43,069 nt of DNA from an uncultured Burkholderiales bacterium (GTDB lineage Bacteria; Pseudomonadota; Gammaproteobacteria; Burkholderiales; Burkholderiaceae_D). This document shows positions 26,206 to 36,619 of this stretch, one piece after another. The notes beneath the pieces were generated by a model, which did no database searches, had not been told where the DNA came from, and worked only from the letters and a program-made list of their open reading frames with translations. The DNA lies in contig CAILRJ010000472.1 of assembly GCA_903836575.1 (NCBI GenBank), positions 1 to 43,069 on the forward strand. The letters run 5' to 3'. Position numbers and translations under genes: made by a program. Positions within the stretch are counted from its first letter, which is position 1; each line of letters opens with the position of its first letter.

Positions 26206-28479
26206 ATGGCCCTCGCCCACACCCTTGGATTTCCACGCATAGGCGCGCAGCGCGAACTGAAATTCGCGCTCGAAACTTTTTGGCGCAACGACAGCAACGA
26301 AGCGCAATTGCACCAGACTGGTCGCGACTTGCGCCAGCGCCACTGGCAGCAACAGGCCGATGCCGGCATGGACCTGATCACGGTCGGCGATTTTGCCTGG
26401 TATGACCAGGTACTCGGCATGCTGGCACTACTGGGCGCGATCCCGTCGCGCTTCGACATCGCGCCGGCTACGCTGACGCTGTCGCAATACTTCACGATGG
26501 CACGCGGCAATCAGACCCACTTTGCGATGGAAATGACCAAGTGGTTCGATACGAATTATCACTATCTGGTGCCGGAATGGAGCGCCGATACACGCTTCGA
26601 TGGCGGGATCGACTGGCTGTTCGACGAAGTCGCGGAGGCACGGGCAGCTGGCCATCGGGTCAAGGTCGTACTGATCGGTCCGCTGACACTACTGCATCGT
26701 GGCAAAGTCAAATCCGGACTCGACCATCCGCTCGACTTGCTGCCGGCGGCTGTGGCCGGCTATCGGGATTTGCTGACACGCCTGCGCTATGCCGGCGTCG
26801 AATGGGTCCAGATCGATGAACCGATTCTGGCGCTGGATCTGGATGCACGCTGGTGCGCTGCGTTTGAACCGACCTATACGGCACTGGCCGCCGATGCCCC
26901 ACCATTACTGCTGGCAACCTATTTCGACGATGTGGTGACGCACGCAAAATTACTGCGGGACTTGCCGGTGGCCGGTGTGCATCTGGACCTGATACGCGCA
27001 CCGCAGCAGCTCGATGCGTTGCTGACCGACTGGCCAGCCGAACGGGTGCTGTCGGCCGGCATCGTCGATGGCCGCAACATCTGGCGCTGCGATCTTGATG
27101 CGGCACTGGCGCGCTTGCAACCGCTGCACGCGCAGCTCGGCGACAAGCTGTGGATCGCGCCTAGCTGCTCGCTGCTGCATGTGCCGGTTGACCTTGCGCA
27201 GGAAGACAAGCTCGATCCGGAACTGCGTGGCTGGCTGGCCTTCGCAGTGCAGAAGCTCGATGAAGTCGCGCTACTCAAGCACGCGCTGGCAGGCAAAGTC
27301 GGCACGGGATTCGATAGCGCCCGTGCCGCGCAACAGGGTCGTGCCAATTCACCGCGCATCCACAACGCCGCAGTCCAGAAGCGCTTGAGCAAGGTCACTG
27401 ATGCGCTGGCCGAACGCACGGCACCCTTTGCAAGCCGCATCGCGATCCAGCAAGCTCGCTGGCAACTGCCGCCCTTCCCGACCACCACCATTGGCTCGTT
27501 TCCGCAAACCAGTTCGATCCGGCAAACCCGCGCTGCCTACAAACGCGCCGAGATCAGTCACCTGGATTACCTCGAACAGATGCGCGCCGAAATCCGTCAC
27601 GTCGTCCTGCAGCAGGAACAGCTCGGGCTGGATGTGCTGGTGCATGGCGAAGCTGAACGCAACGACATGGTCGAATATTTTGGCGAACAGTTATGGGGTT
27701 TTGCCTTCACCGCCAACGGCTGGGTCCAGAGCTACGGCTCGCGCTGCGTCAAGCCGCCGTTGATTTACGGCGACATTTATCGCCCGGAAGCCATGACCGT
27801 CGGCTGGAGTCGTTATGCTCAGAGCCTGACCACCAAACCAATGAAAGGGATGCTGACCGGCCCGGTGACGATGCTGCAATGGTCGTTCGTGCGCGACGAC
27901 CAGCCCCGCGCCACCACGACCTTGCAAATTGCGTTGGCATTGCGCGATGAAGTCTGCGATCTTGAACAGGCCGGCATCGGCATGATTCAGATCGACGAGC
28001 CAGCCATGCGGGAAGGCTTGCCGCTGAAGGCGCGTGACTGGCCGGCCTACCTCGATCAGGCGGTGCGTGCTTTTCGTATCACGGCAGCCGGCGTTGCCGA
28101 CCAGACCCAGATCCATACCCACATGTGCTACGCCGAATTCAACGATATCCTGCCGTGGATCGCTGCGATGGATGCCGATGTGATCACGATAGAAACCTCG
28201 CGTTCGGACATGGAATTACTGGATGGATTCGGACAATTTTCCTACCCGAATGATATCGGGCCGGGCGTGTATGACATCCACGCACCGCGCATTCCGCAAG
28301 TCGACGAAATGACCAGGCTCTTGCACAAGGCGCGCGGGGTCATCCCGGATGCACGGCTGTGGGTTAATCCGGATTGCGGCTTGAAGACGCGTGGCTGGCC
28401 GGAGACCTTGGAAGCGCTTGGCAACATGGTGCAGGCGGCGCGGGTGTTGCGGGCGGAAGTGCTGGCCGAGAAAAACTAG
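26206..28479 (+). CDS. metE: Cobalamin-independent methionine synthase MetE
   Basis: 757 residues from the ATG at 26206 (GGAG seven bases upstream; an earlier ATG at 26143 is not family-like). It transfers the methyl group from 5-methyltetrahydropteroyl-triglutamate to homocysteine in the cytoplasm. The start [17 protein letters not shown] and the length match E. coli MetE (753). Zinc ligands are visible in [13 protein letters not shown] and [13 protein letters not shown], with the catalytic-domain motifs [13 protein letters not shown] and [13 protein letters not shown]. It ends 7 bases from the convergent Sel1 gene. Confidence 0.98.
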   Translation: MALAHTLGFPRIGAQRELKFALETFWRNDSNEAQLHQTGRDLRQRHWQQQADAGMDLITVGDFAWYDQVLGMLALLGAIPSRFDIAPATLTLSQYFTMARGNQTHFAMEMTKWFDTNYHYLVPEWSADTRFDGGIDWLFDEVAEARAAGHRVKVVLIGPLTLLHRGKVKSGLDHPLDLLPAAVAGYRDLLTRLRYAGVEWVQIDEPILALDLDARWCAAFEPTYTALAADAPPLLLATYFDDVVTHAKLLRDLPVAGVHLDLIRAPQQLDALLTDWPAERVLSAGIVDGRNIWRCDLDAALARLQPLHAQLGDKLWIAPSCSLLHVPVDLAQEDKLDPELRGWLAFAVQKLDEVALLKHALAGKVGTGFDSARAAQQGRANSPRIHNAAVQKRLSKVTDALAERTAPFASRIAIQQARWQLPPFPTTTIGSFPQTSSIRQTRAAYKRAEISHLDYLEQMRAEIRHVVLQQEQLGLDVLVHGEAERNDMVEYFGEQLWGFAFTANGWVQSYGSRCVKPPLIYGDIYRPEAMTVGWSRYAQSLTTKPMKGMLTGPVTMLQWSFVRDDQPRATTTLQIALALRDEVCDLEQAGIGMIQIDEPAMREGLPLKARDWPAYLDQAVRAFRITAAGVADQTQIHTHMCYAEFNDILPWIAAMDADVITIETSRSDMELLDGFGQFSYPNDIGPGVYDIHAPRIPQVDEMTRLLHKARGVIPDARLWVNPDCGLKTRGWPETLEALGNMVQAARVLRAEVLAEKN

Positions 28480-28486
28480 ACGCAAC

Positions 28487-29323
28487 TCAAAAAGCCGCCG
28501 CCTTTTTCAGCGCGGCGGTGGCCGGTGGATGGCCCTGCTCTGCCGCCCGATGCATCCAGGTATCGGCTTCGATCGGATTGCGTGGCTGTCCCTTGCCAGT
28601 CTGCAGCATCACGGCCAGCGCGTACTGGGCATCGGCGTCGCCATGCCCGGCGGCTTGCCGGAACAGCACGGCAGCCTTGTCCAGATTACGCGGCACACCC
28701 TGCCCGGCTTCGAACATCCAGCCCAACCGCGATTGCGAGCGCGCATCGCCAGCGTCTGCCAGACGCATCAGGATGGTCGCTGCCTCAGCCGACTTGCCGG
28801 AGGCCTGCAGCAATTCGGCTTGCTGAAAATCTGTCTCACGCTGATTGTTGACGGCACCCCTGCGGGCCGCCAGGCGGGCCGCCGCATCGCTATCCCCCTG
28901 GTCGGCGGCGGCGGCGAGCCATTTATCGGAACGTCCGTCGTCTTTCGGCACTTTCACACCGGCGGCGTAGAGCAAGCCCAAGCGGTATTGCGCCCGACGA
29001 CTCCCCGCTTCGGCCGCCATTTCATAGTGACGCAGGGCCGACGCCAGGTCGGCCGTCACACCCAATCCATCCTCGTCGAGAATCCCGAGATTGAAATTGG
29101 CATCAGCATTGCCGCGCTGCGCCAGCGCTTCCCAGATCGCGCGGGCATTGTCGTAATGCGCCATCTTGAATTCAGCGTAACCCTTGTAGTTACCAATGAT
29201 CGGGTTACGGACAATCTCGACCAGGTCGGGCGCGTCGGCATGTGCACGCGGTCCGGCCAACGCCAGCACTACCAGCAGGCTAACTAAGTGAAAGAGACGG
29301 GGGCGCTCGGCGGGACGGCTCAT
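28487..29323 (-). CDS. Secreted Sel1-like (tetratricopeptide-type) repeat protein
   Basis: 278 residues with the signal peptide MSRPAERPRLFHLVSLLVVL ALAGPRAHA, cut before DAPDLV. About five Sel1-like repeats follow, each carrying the A-x-x-G-x-x-x-A-Q-Y-x-L-G pattern, e.g. AEAGSRRAQYRLGLLYAAG, ADAGDARSQSRLGWMFEAG and GHGDADAQYALAVMLQTGKG. Such solenoids bind protein partners in the periplasm. AAGGA eight bases upstream supports the start. No informative neighbour: it lies between metE and a chemoreceptor gene. Confidence 0.88.
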   Translation of the reverse strand: MSRPAERPRLFHLVSLLVVLALAGPRAHADAPDLVEIVRNPIIGNYKGYAEFKMAHYDNARAIWEALAQRGNADANFNLGILDEDGLGVTADLASALRHYEMAAEAGSRRAQYRLGLLYAAGVKVPKDDGRSDKWLAAAADQGDSDAAARLAARRGAVNNQRETDFQQAELLQASGKSAEAATILMRLADAGDARSQSRLGWMFEAGQGVPRNLDKAAVLFRQAAGHGDADAQYALAVMLQTGKGQPRNPIEADTWMHRAAEQGHPPATAALKKAAAF

Positions 29324-29427
29324 GATGGTCCTTGTTCAGAAGTAGAATTTTCTGGACACCATCATAAATGGTTCTTTTGGTAACCACATCCCGACGAACT
29401 CGCACAATGCGTCAGCGACTCTATTTC

Positions 29428-31158
29428 TTAAAACTCTTCCCATTCACCACCAGCAGCAGCCACCGGTGTTGTGGCGATTTTTCTGGTGGTGACAGCAGGA
29501 CGGGACGGTGCTACCCGGGCCAGCGCAGTGGGTTTTCTGACTTGTCGTTGCTTGCCTGCCGCTGGACTGGCTGGCAGGCGCGTGGCGACCATACTGGCAA
29601 CGCCATGGTTGTCCAGTTTGAACACGCTGACTGTTTCCGCCAGATTGGCGGATTGATCCTGCAACGACTCGGCAGCCGCAGCAGCCTGCTCAACGAGTGC
29701 AGCATTTTGCTGTGTGACTTCGTCCATCTGACCGATCGCTTGATTGACTTGTTCGATACCGGCAGTTTGCTCTTCGCTGGCGGCGGCAATCTCGCTGATG
29801 ATATCGGTCACGCGGCGCACGCTATCAACAATTTCGCTCATCGACGCGCCGGCCTGATCGACCAGTCTGGTGCCGGCATCGACTTTTTCGACCGAATCAT
29901 TGATCAGGCCTTTGATGTCTTTTGCTGCTGCCGCCGAACGCTGCGCCAGACTGCGTACCTCGCTGGCGACCACCGCAAACCCGCGTCCCTGTTCGCCGGC
30001 GCGGGCTGCTTCGACCGCAGCGTTCAAGGCCAGGATATTGGTCTGGAAGGCAATGCCGTCGATGACGCCGATGATGTCGGCAATCTTCTTGGCAGATTCA
30101 TTGATGGAGCCCATCGTACTGACCACCTGCGACACGACTGCCCCGCCCTTGACTGCCACTTCGGACGCGGACGACGCCAGCTTGTTGGCTTGCCGCGCAT
30201 TATCCGCATTCTGCTTGGACGTGCCGGTCAGTTCTTCCATCGATGACGCGGTTTCTTCCAGCGAACTGGCTTGTTGCTCGGTACGCGACGACAAGTCCAT
30301 ATTGCCTGAAGCAATCTCGGCAGAAGCGGTCGCGATGGTATCGGTGCCCTGCCTGACTTTGCCGACCAGCCCTGTCAGGGTTTCATTCATCAGTTTTAAC
30401 GCACCCAGCAATTCACCCGTTTCGTCCGTTGTGGTCACGACGATTTTGCTGGTCAGATCACCCGCTGCTACACGCTTGGCGATTTCCACTGCTTGCGCCA
30501 TCGGCCGCACAATCGAACGCGTGATCCACATGCCCATCAGCGACGCCATCACCACCGCAAGCAAGCTGCCACCGACAATGGCATTGCGATTGAGCGCGCG
30601 TTGCGACTCGGACGCAGCTGCCCGTACCACCAGTAAATCACGCTCTGCCTTGTCAAACTCGGCGTCGAGAGCACGAAACCCGTCCATCGCCGCCTTGTCA
30701 CGACCAAGCGAGAACTCTTTACTCAAATCGGCGATCGTCGTGGTGCCCGCATTGACATTCTTGCGCAGAGCAAACAGCGACTCGGCGACAGCCTTGAACT
30801 CCAGATGCCGTGCTTTCATGTCATCAAGCCGCTTTTGTTGGGCTGGATTGTCTGAGGTTAATTTTTTTGCCTCAGTCCACGCCTTGTCAAAGTTTTTCAG
30901 GCCTGAATTCCACGGTTCAAGGAAGCGGTCTTCACCAGTCAGCAAGTGCCCGCGTGCGCCCGTCTCCATGTTCACCATGGAAAGAAGCATGTCGCCGCCG
31001 GTGGCCAGCACCTCGTAAGTATGCGTGTTCCAGCCTTCCGCTTCCGCCAGCTTGGAAGAGGTAGACAGCGAGGCCCAGGACACGGCAAGAAAGATACTAA
31101 TCACGGCAGCAAACGCAATCAAAAGCCGACGGGAGATGGATAAATTTTGGAGGTTCAT
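29428..31158 (-). CDS. Methyl-accepting chemotaxis protein with CHASE3-type sensor
   Basis: 576 residues from the ATG at 31158 (AAGGC nearby upstream). Transmembrane helix 1 (about 12-32) and helix 2 (about 195-215) enclose a periplasmic domain with [20 protein letters not shown], the CHASE3 hallmark. A HAMP domain ([20 protein letters not shown]) leads to the methylated signalling hairpin, with a tip [20 protein letters not shown]. The C-terminus is EWEEF, a CheR/CheB tether of NWETF type. Ligand unknown. Paired with a receptor of opposite orientation at 31949-33655. Confidence 0.95.
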   Translation of the reverse strand: MNLQNLSISRRLLIAFAAVISIFLAVSWASLSTSSKLAEAEGWNTHTYEVLATGGDMLLSMVNMETGARGHLLTGEDRFLEPWNSGLKNFDKAWTEAKKLTSDNPAQQKRLDDMKARHLEFKAVAESLFALRKNVNAGTTTIADLSKEFSLGRDKAAMDGFRALDAEFDKAERDLLVVRAAASESQRALNRNAIVGGSLLAVVMASLMGMWITRSIVRPMAQAVEIAKRVAAGDLTSKIVVTTTDETGELLGALKLMNETLTGLVGKVRQGTDTIATASAEIASGNMDLSSRTEQQASSLEETASSMEELTGTSKQNADNARQANKLASSASEVAVKGGAVVSQVVSTMGSINESAKKIADIIGVIDGIAFQTNILALNAAVEAARAGEQGRGFAVVASEVRSLAQRSAAAAKDIKGLINDSVEKVDAGTRLVDQAGASMSEIVDSVRRVTDIISEIAAASEEQTAGIEQVNQAIGQMDEVTQQNAALVEQAAAAAESLQDQSANLAETVSVFKLDNHGVASMVATRLPASPAAGKQRQVRKPTALARVAPSRPAVTTRKIATTPVAAAGGEWEEF

Positions 31159-31299
31159 TTGTGTTGCCTTTCGTTGATTACCTAAGTTGGACACTAGCTA
31201 ACTTCACAGAGCAACGACTTCTCTAAAATGGATGTTCTGCGATGAGGGGAAAAAATTACAGGGATCAAGCGGCTCAACAGAGGAGAGATGGAATTGATC

Positions 31300-31538
31300 T
31301 CACTGCAATGCCGGGAGTGCTCGATCTGACATGGATGGTTGAACATGGCATTGGCTGGCGCGATCGCTGCACAAAAACGCGCCATGATTGTGTCGGGCAG
31401 ATTGATCAATGTGCTCTGCATGGATTTGTGAAATGGGCTGATCTGGAGCAGACAGACCATTGGGTTGTGAGCATCGATTGCAGCCAATGCCATCACAAGC
31501 CAACGACCAATTTTCAGATTTTTCATTTGAATCGTCAT
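31300..31538 (-). pseudogene. Decayed chemoreceptor N-terminus (remnant)
   Basis: The ATG at 31538 opens TIQMKNLKIGRWLVMALAAI, close to the [16 protein letters not shown] start of the neighbouring intact receptor. Similarity then fades into sequence without membrane or HAMP character, consistent with small deletions and a lost frame. It lies directly upstream of, and on the same strand as, the intact receptor at 29428-31158. A chance similarity over about 18 residues cannot be excluded. Confidence 0.35.
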
Positions 31539-31948
31539 GATTAATGACTCGAAATTACGCCTTTGAAAATCGATGCAGAGCGCATGCTTCCAACATGAAA
31601 CAACCAGACCCAACCAGATCCAACCATTTTTAACTTTTTTAAAGTCACTAATAGTAACCATTAATATTTCTTTAGAAAAATACTTTTTCTTCGGTTATGT
31701 TGTTTTAAATAACTTTTTCAAGAAGAAAAAACACCCGGAAGTAACCAATAACGGTAGGAACAGCACTTCAGAGAACGCTTTCCTGGTGCCTGGAAACCGC
31801 ATCACCACGCCTCGAATCCGCTGGTAAAAAAATCCAACTACCAAGTTTCTTTCAGGCATTATGTCGTGCCGTTGATCAAGATAAATTTGATCGTGCACGA
31901 ATACCAACTACCGCTTCCACACTAAAACTGATCACCGAGAGAATGACT
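31539..31948. other. AT-rich intergenic region upstream of second chemoreceptor
   Basis: About 400 bases much richer in A and T than the surroundings, with runs such as CTTTTTTAAAG-like tracts and TTCAAGAAGAAAAAA. I see no convincing reading frame, no sigma-28 (TAAA-N15-GCCGATAA) match, and no RNA gene. It presumably holds the promoter of the receptor at 31949. Confidence 0.6.
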
Positions 31949-33655
31949 ATGAAAAACTGGAAGATTGGTACCCGGCTGGGTCTGGGATTTTTGACACTGC
32001 TATTACTCATGCTCGCAATCACTGCCATGAGCGTGCTGCAGATGAACACCCTGTCCGACAAAATCCGCTTCATGACCGAAGTTGGCGATGCCCGCATTGA
32101 AGCCCTGAGCCGTGTCCAGTCAGCCATTGACCAGCGCGCCATTGCCGCGCGCAACCTGACATTGATCGATGATCCGGCAGCCCAGCAAGTAGACATTGCG
32201 TTAGTCAAAAATAGCCAGATCAAGATCGATCAAGGACTGGTCTTGCTGGGCACACTGCTCAATGATCAAGTCACCGCCACGGACGAAGACCGCCAGATGC
32301 TGGCGAAATTGCGCGCGCTGGAAGCACGCTACATGCCAGTTGCGAACAACATCGTCATGCTTGCCACGACCCAGAGAGCCGCCGCCGCCGTCAAGTCCAT
32401 CACCGAAGAATGCATGCCGTTGCTCGTTCAGGTGACCGCTCACGTTGAGGCGTTCGGGAAAGTACTGCAGACCGAAACCCGCACCACGGCGATGGCCACC
32501 GAGACAGCAGCACAGAATGCAAGGATAACTTTAATGCTGATCAGTGCAATAGCGCTACTGATTGGTATGGTTCTGGCCTGGCGCCTGACCCGCTCCATCA
32601 CTGCGCCGCTCAATGATGCCGTGGCGGTAGCCCGGCGGGTTGCCTCGGGCGACCTCACCAGCACCATCACCGTGACTACCCGCGATGAAACCGGCCAGTT
32701 GATGCAGGCACTGAAAGACATGAACGACAGCCTCGTCAACATCGTCGGCGAAGTACGTCACGGCACCGGCACGATTGCCACCGCATCGGCAGAAATCGCC
32801 GCCGGCAATCTGGATCTGTCGACCCGCACCGAACAGCAAGCCAGTTCACTCGAAGAGACCGCCTCGTCGATGGAGGAACTGACCAGCACTGTCAAACAGA
32901 ATGCCGATAACGCACGTCAGGCCAACCAGCTCGCGGTGAGCGCTTCGCAGGTTGCCGTCAGGGGCGGCGAGATGGTGACTCAAGTAGTCGATACGATGGG
33001 AGCCATCAATGCATCGGCACGGAAAATTGTCGACATCATCGGCGTCATTGATGGCATTGCATTTCAGACCAACATCCTCGCCTTGAACGCGGCGGTCGAA
33101 GCGGCGCGGGCCGGTGAACAAGGCCGCGGTTTCGCCGTCGTCGCCAGTGAAGTGCGCAGCCTGGCGCAGCGCTCGGCCTCGGCCGCGCGGGAAATCAAGG
33201 GATTGATTACGGACTCGGTCGAAAAAGTCGATGCCGGCACAAAACTGGTCGACCAGACCGGCACGACGATGAATGACATTGTCGATAGCGTACGACGCGT
33301 CACCGATGTCATCAGTGAGATTTCGGCGGCCAGCCAGGAACAGACCAGTGGCATCGAACAGATCAACATGGCCATCACGCAGATGGATGAAGTCACCCAG
33401 CAAAATGCCGCGTTAGTCGAACAGGCTGCAGCCGCAGCCGATTCGCTGCGCGAGCAAGCCAACACGCTCACGCAAGTCATCAGTATTTTCAAGATCGTTG
33501 AAGGCAGTGCGATGCGGGCCTCGGTACCGGTAACGCGGCGCGTTCTCACGCCTCGCGTCTTGCCCAAGCCGGTACCCGCACCACGACGGGCACCGGCGAA
33601 GCAGCTGGTCGCTGCGACGACAGCAAAGCATGACAATGACTGGGAAGAGTTCTGA
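31949..33655 (+). CDS. Methyl-accepting chemotaxis protein with four-helix-bundle sensor
   Basis: 568 residues from the ATG at 31949, better spaced from GAGAGA than the in-frame ATG at 31943. Transmembrane helix 1 ([20 protein letters not shown]) precedes a four-helix-bundle periplasmic domain with [22 protein letters not shown], then helix 2 ([19 protein letters not shown]), a HAMP domain and the signalling hairpin with [20 protein letters not shown]. The C-terminus is NDWEEF, again a CheR/CheB docking tail. The signalling part is nearly identical in protein sequence to the inverted receptor at 29428-31158. Ligand unknown. Confidence 0.95.
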   Translation: MKNWKIGTRLGLGFLTLLLLMLAITAMSVLQMNTLSDKIRFMTEVGDARIEALSRVQSAIDQRAIAARNLTLIDDPAAQQVDIALVKNSQIKIDQGLVLLGTLLNDQVTATDEDRQMLAKLRALEARYMPVANNIVMLATTQRAAAAVKSITEECMPLLVQVTAHVEAFGKVLQTETRTTAMATETAAQNARITLMLISAIALLIGMVLAWRLTRSITAPLNDAVAVARRVASGDLTSTITVTTRDETGQLMQALKDMNDSLVNIVGEVRHGTGTIATASAEIAAGNLDLSTRTEQQASSLEETASSMEELTSTVKQNADNARQANQLAVSASQVAVRGGEMVTQVVDTMGAINASARKIVDIIGVIDGIAFQTNILALNAAVEAARAGEQGRGFAVVASEVRSLAQRSASAAREIKGLITDSVEKVDAGTKLVDQTGTTMNDIVDSVRRVTDVISEISAASQEQTSGIEQINMAITQMDEVTQQNAALVEQAAAAADSLREQANTLTQVISIFKIVEGSAMRASVPVTRRVLTPRVLPKPVPAPRRAPAKQLVAATTAKHDNDWEEF

Positions 33656-33677
33656 CAGAGTTGCTAACGACGTCGCT

Positions 33678-36305
33678 TCAGCCGGTTGTGCGATGACCAT
33701 GGCGGCTGCCATCGGCCAAGGCGAACACGTTCGATGATGATTGCGTTGCGCTTTCGGCCGGTGCCAACAACAGCCTGAACAAATAGGCGATATCGATCAT
33801 CTGGATCAGCAACTTGCCGTCGTTGGCCTGAAAGACCTGCTGCACCAGCAAGCCATTGCCATTAGCATGCCCACCCTGCGGCGTGCCGGTGACCGCTTGC
33901 ACGTCGATCTGTCCGACGCCATGCAACTGGTCAACCAGCAAACCAATCGAACGGTTCCCAAAGCGCACCACCACAACCTGACTGCGACTATCCTGTCGGC
34001 TTGGACCACCGGACAAGACCGCGACCAGGTCAAAGACCCAGACAAAATCGTCCGCCATACCGGGCTGTCTGCCGGCAATCGGAACGATGCCGATACAACC
34101 GCATCCATTGCCGGCACCGATCGATATCGGTGCCACGTGGGTCGCCGGTAACGCCTCGCGCACATGATCGACTGCAATCGCCATCAGCGCGGTGCCAATG
34201 AAAAATGTTGCCAGTTCCGGACCTTCGGCCTGACCGCCCGTTGGTGCAAACGCGGCGACGGCGTCATTGCCAGCAAGCGCTTGCCGGGACACTTCGCCGA
34301 CCGCTGATATCACGACGGCAATCACGTCGGCACGGTAGGAATCACTGACCTTGAATTCGCGGTAACCGTGCGACACCGTGCAACCAAGTAACGCGTAGCG
34401 GCCTTCGTCAATGACGACACGTGAAGCGCTCCCGCCGTTGTCGAGTGCGAGCAAGGTGCTGTCAATCTCAAGCGTGGCTCCAACAGGCCGGGCCGGATCG
34501 GTGCTGGCAATAATGGTGCCGCGCCGGTCCACAAAAAAGGCCAGCGTAGTTGGCTTGTCGCCGATGCCTCCGCGCAGCATCGCAGCAAATTCCGGTGCGG
34601 CATCGAACACGATACCGATGCCGCCGATGATTTGAGAGACCTGCATGGGATTGCGGATAGCGGCGTGATAAACGTAGGTCGGCTGATCCCCGTAGCGTGC
34701 CGACGGCGCAAATGGCGAGACGCAATAGTCCTGGGCGCTACGCAGCGCCAGTACCTGCTGCAGTGTCACGGCATCGACTACCGTGTCGGTACCAGGCCCG
34801 GTACTGGCTACTATCCGGCCCGTGCGGTCATACACGAACAGGCAGGCATAGACGGTATACAGGCCATTGATGGTCGTGAGAATGTGTGTCATCGCAGCGA
34901 TGTCCTGTTCACCAGGCTGTGGCAGCGCCAGCAAACGCTGCAACTCTGGCGACAGCGCCCACCAGCGACAGTCATTGGCGCGCTCGTAGAGGTTACGATC
35001 AAGCAGGTCTACCAGCAAGTTCGTGACATATTCGGCGTCGCGCAGACCAGCAGCCAGCACTGTATCGAACAGGCTGTGGATCGATTCGGCAAACAGCGTA
35101 TTGCTGCGCGCGCCAGTCTCGCTGATCTGTTCGAGGACGTTCTTCAGGCTGGTCGAGCCGGCACCTTGTGCGCTCGTGACCTGGCCATTCCAGACAACGC
35201 GCCGTATCGTTTCGGCGGTGCTGTCGGCGGCTCCCATGATGTCGAACAGCGCCGGACAAAATGTGCGTGCATGGACCAGCAAGCCATCAGCTATGCCGGC
35301 ATCCAGCCCGGACAGCATGCTTTCCTGAACACCCCCGAAAGCGATATCGAGCGCAATCATGACTTGTCCCTGCCAGCCCTGCGGCCCCGGATAGCCCTGG
35401 TAACCGGCCGAAGCCGTCGTACACACCAGGTATTCGCGCCCTCCTGACATCATCGGGCGAGGTATGGCGTCATGGTTGACGGGAACCCGCGTACCCAACG
35501 GCATCCAGCCGGGATCGGCACTGGCGATGACGCAGCCCTCAGCATCGAGCAACAACATGTTCGAGCGTCCGGCCGGATCGCGGTGAGTCGAAAATATCCG
35601 AGCCATTTCTTCTTCAAAGGCAAAGCACAGGCACAGCACACCCACCACTGCGCCCGTCTCGGGATGACACAATCGACGCGAATAGATCAGCGCATCACGT
35701 TTGCCGGGGCAGAGGTCGCTGGTGCGGAAGGTCTCGACATAATTGTCACAGGCAAGGGTACGGGCAATCAAGGCATCGCCGCTACGGCTGACCGGCTGCG
35801 ACTGGTCGAGCTGAACCAGCACGTGCCCGGCCAAATCAAGCACGATAATCTGGTCATACACGGTGTACTTGTCCCGGTAGGCGCGCAGTCGCTGACGCAT
35901 TGCGTTGACATCGGGATTGATACCGGCGGCAAAAGCACACAGCGCGCCGTCGGTCGCCAGAAAGCCGACATCAGCGGTGCGTTCGAACAAATTGCGCACC
36001 ACGATCTCGATCACATAAGCGGACTTGGTCGTCAGCGCAGCATGAACGTTACGCAACTTTTCCCGCGCCAGATTAGTCACCAGCTCTTCTTCAAGCTGGT
36101 GAAAACGTGCCCGGGTCGCCGCCATCGTCGGCAGGATCGCTCCAGATTCGCGCGGACAGTTCATCCTGGCCGACGATTCGATCAGACGCCAGATCAAGTT
36201 CAACTCATGCAATGACTGCCCACACTTGCCGACATCGCGCATGTAGGGCAAAAAAGATTCCACAGAAAAAGAAGAATTCGAGACATTCGATGGCTTAGGA
36301 GACAT
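33678..36305 (-). CDS. Soluble duplicated-sensor / CheW fusion protein
   Basis: 875 residues without a signal peptide or membrane segments. The C-terminal 150 or so residues are a CheW coupling domain (ATFFIGTALMAIAVDHVREA at 699-718, RFGNRSIGLLVDQLHGVGQI at 781-800). The rest is two copies of a PAS-like (Cache-type) sensor module, about 80-325 and 410-670. Shared elements: RNLFERTADV (104) and RNLYERANDC (437), YTVYDQIIVL (147) and YTVYACLFVY (483), LLLDAEGCVIASADP (251) and FFVDRRGTIIASTDP (591). It could link a cytoplasmic signal to CheA. There is no methylated domain. It shares a gap with the divergent dnaE2 and is convergent with the receptor at 31949. Confidence 0.85.
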   Translation of the reverse strand: MSPKPSNVSNSSFSVESFLPYMRDVGKCGQSLHELNLIWRLIESSARMNCPRESGAILPTMAATRARFHQLEEELVTNLAREKLRNVHAALTTKSAYVIEIVVRNLFERTADVGFLATDGALCAFAAGINPDVNAMRQRLRAYRDKYTVYDQIIVLDLAGHVLVQLDQSQPVSRSGDALIARTLACDNYVETFRTSDLCPGKRDALIYSRRLCHPETGAVVGVLCLCFAFEEEMARIFSTHRDPAGRSNMLLLDAEGCVIASADPGWMPLGTRVPVNHDAIPRPMMSGGREYLVCTTASAGYQGYPGPQGWQGQVMIALDIAFGGVQESMLSGLDAGIADGLLVHARTFCPALFDIMGAADSTAETIRRVVWNGQVTSAQGAGSTSLKNVLEQISETGARSNTLFAESIHSLFDTVLAAGLRDAEYVTNLLVDLLDRNLYERANDCRWWALSPELQRLLALPQPGEQDIAAMTHILTTINGLYTVYACLFVYDRTGRIVASTGPGTDTVVDAVTLQQVLALRSAQDYCVSPFAPSARYGDQPTYVYHAAIRNPMQVSQIIGGIGIVFDAAPEFAAMLRGGIGDKPTTLAFFVDRRGTIIASTDPARPVGATLEIDSTLLALDNGGSASRVVIDEGRYALLGCTVSHGYREFKVSDSYRADVIAVVISAVGEVSRQALAGNDAVAAFAPTGGQAEGPELATFFIGTALMAIAVDHVREALPATHVAPISIGAGNGCGCIGIVPIAGRQPGMADDFVWVFDLVAVLSGGPSRQDSRSQVVVVRFGNRSIGLLVDQLHGVGQIDVQAVTGTPQGGHANGNGLLVQQVFQANDGKLLIQMIDIAYLFRLLLAPAESATQSSSNVFALADGSRHGHRTTG

Positions 36306-36576
36306 GACAGACTCGCACAGGTTGGCATCCGGGAATCAGGAAACAGGCGACTTTGCATCACCCTCATTTACTTTTGGTATAAATCAAGTAACTGACTATA
36401 TGCGCTTATTGTTGTGAAGCAAGAAAATAATTGACCACTGGAAAACTATTTTTTTGCTTCATTAAAATTAACTACCAGTCACCAACCAGTCACCAACCTG
36501 AGGCGCTTCGCTGCACCGCCTGCGCGACATCGGTGCACGGCAAGGCAGCGCATCAGCAAACCCGACTTGATAGAAG

Positions 36577-36605
36577 TTGATGCTTCAGTACTGTTCTTAT
36601 ATACA
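36577..36605 (+). promoter_or_regulatory. Predicted dnaE2 promoter
   Basis: TTGATG (36577-36582) and TATACA (36600-36605) are 17 bases apart, a good sigma-70 spacing. The -10 hexamer lies inside the LexA box. Transcription would start about 7 bases before the ATG at 36620, giving an almost leaderless message, consistent with the lack of a ribosome site. Confidence 0.55.
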
Positions 36606-36608
36606 GTA
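36589..36608. promoter_or_regulatory. lexA box: LexA (SOS) box upstream of dnaE2
   Basis: Palindromic TACTGT and ACAGTA arms with CTG-N10-CAG spacing (CTG at 36591, CAG at 36604) match the gamma/beta-proteobacterial SOS consensus at nearly every position. It covers the predicted -10 hexamer and ends 11 bases before the dnaE2 start codon. LexA binding here would block transcription until DNA damage. Confidence 0.9.
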
Positions 36609-36619
36609 TTATTAGTCCC

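Larger units (their letters stand above)
36306..36619. other. Divergent intergenic region between the CheW fusion and dnaE2
   Basis: About 310 bases, AT-rich from 36355 to 36475, without a reading frame of note. It includes an 11-base tandem duplication (ACCAGTCACCA, 36474-36495) and, at its right end, the dnaE2 promoter and LexA box. I see no RNA gene. Confidence 0.7.

Noticed and set aside
31860-31948. Sigma-28 flagellar promoter upstream of the second chemoreceptor
   Set aside because: TAAA is present at about 31880, but GCCGATAA is not at the right spacing.
36474-36495. 11-base direct repeat considered as a CRISPR or iteron
   Set aside because: Only two copies with no spacers, so no array; more likely a slippage duplication.
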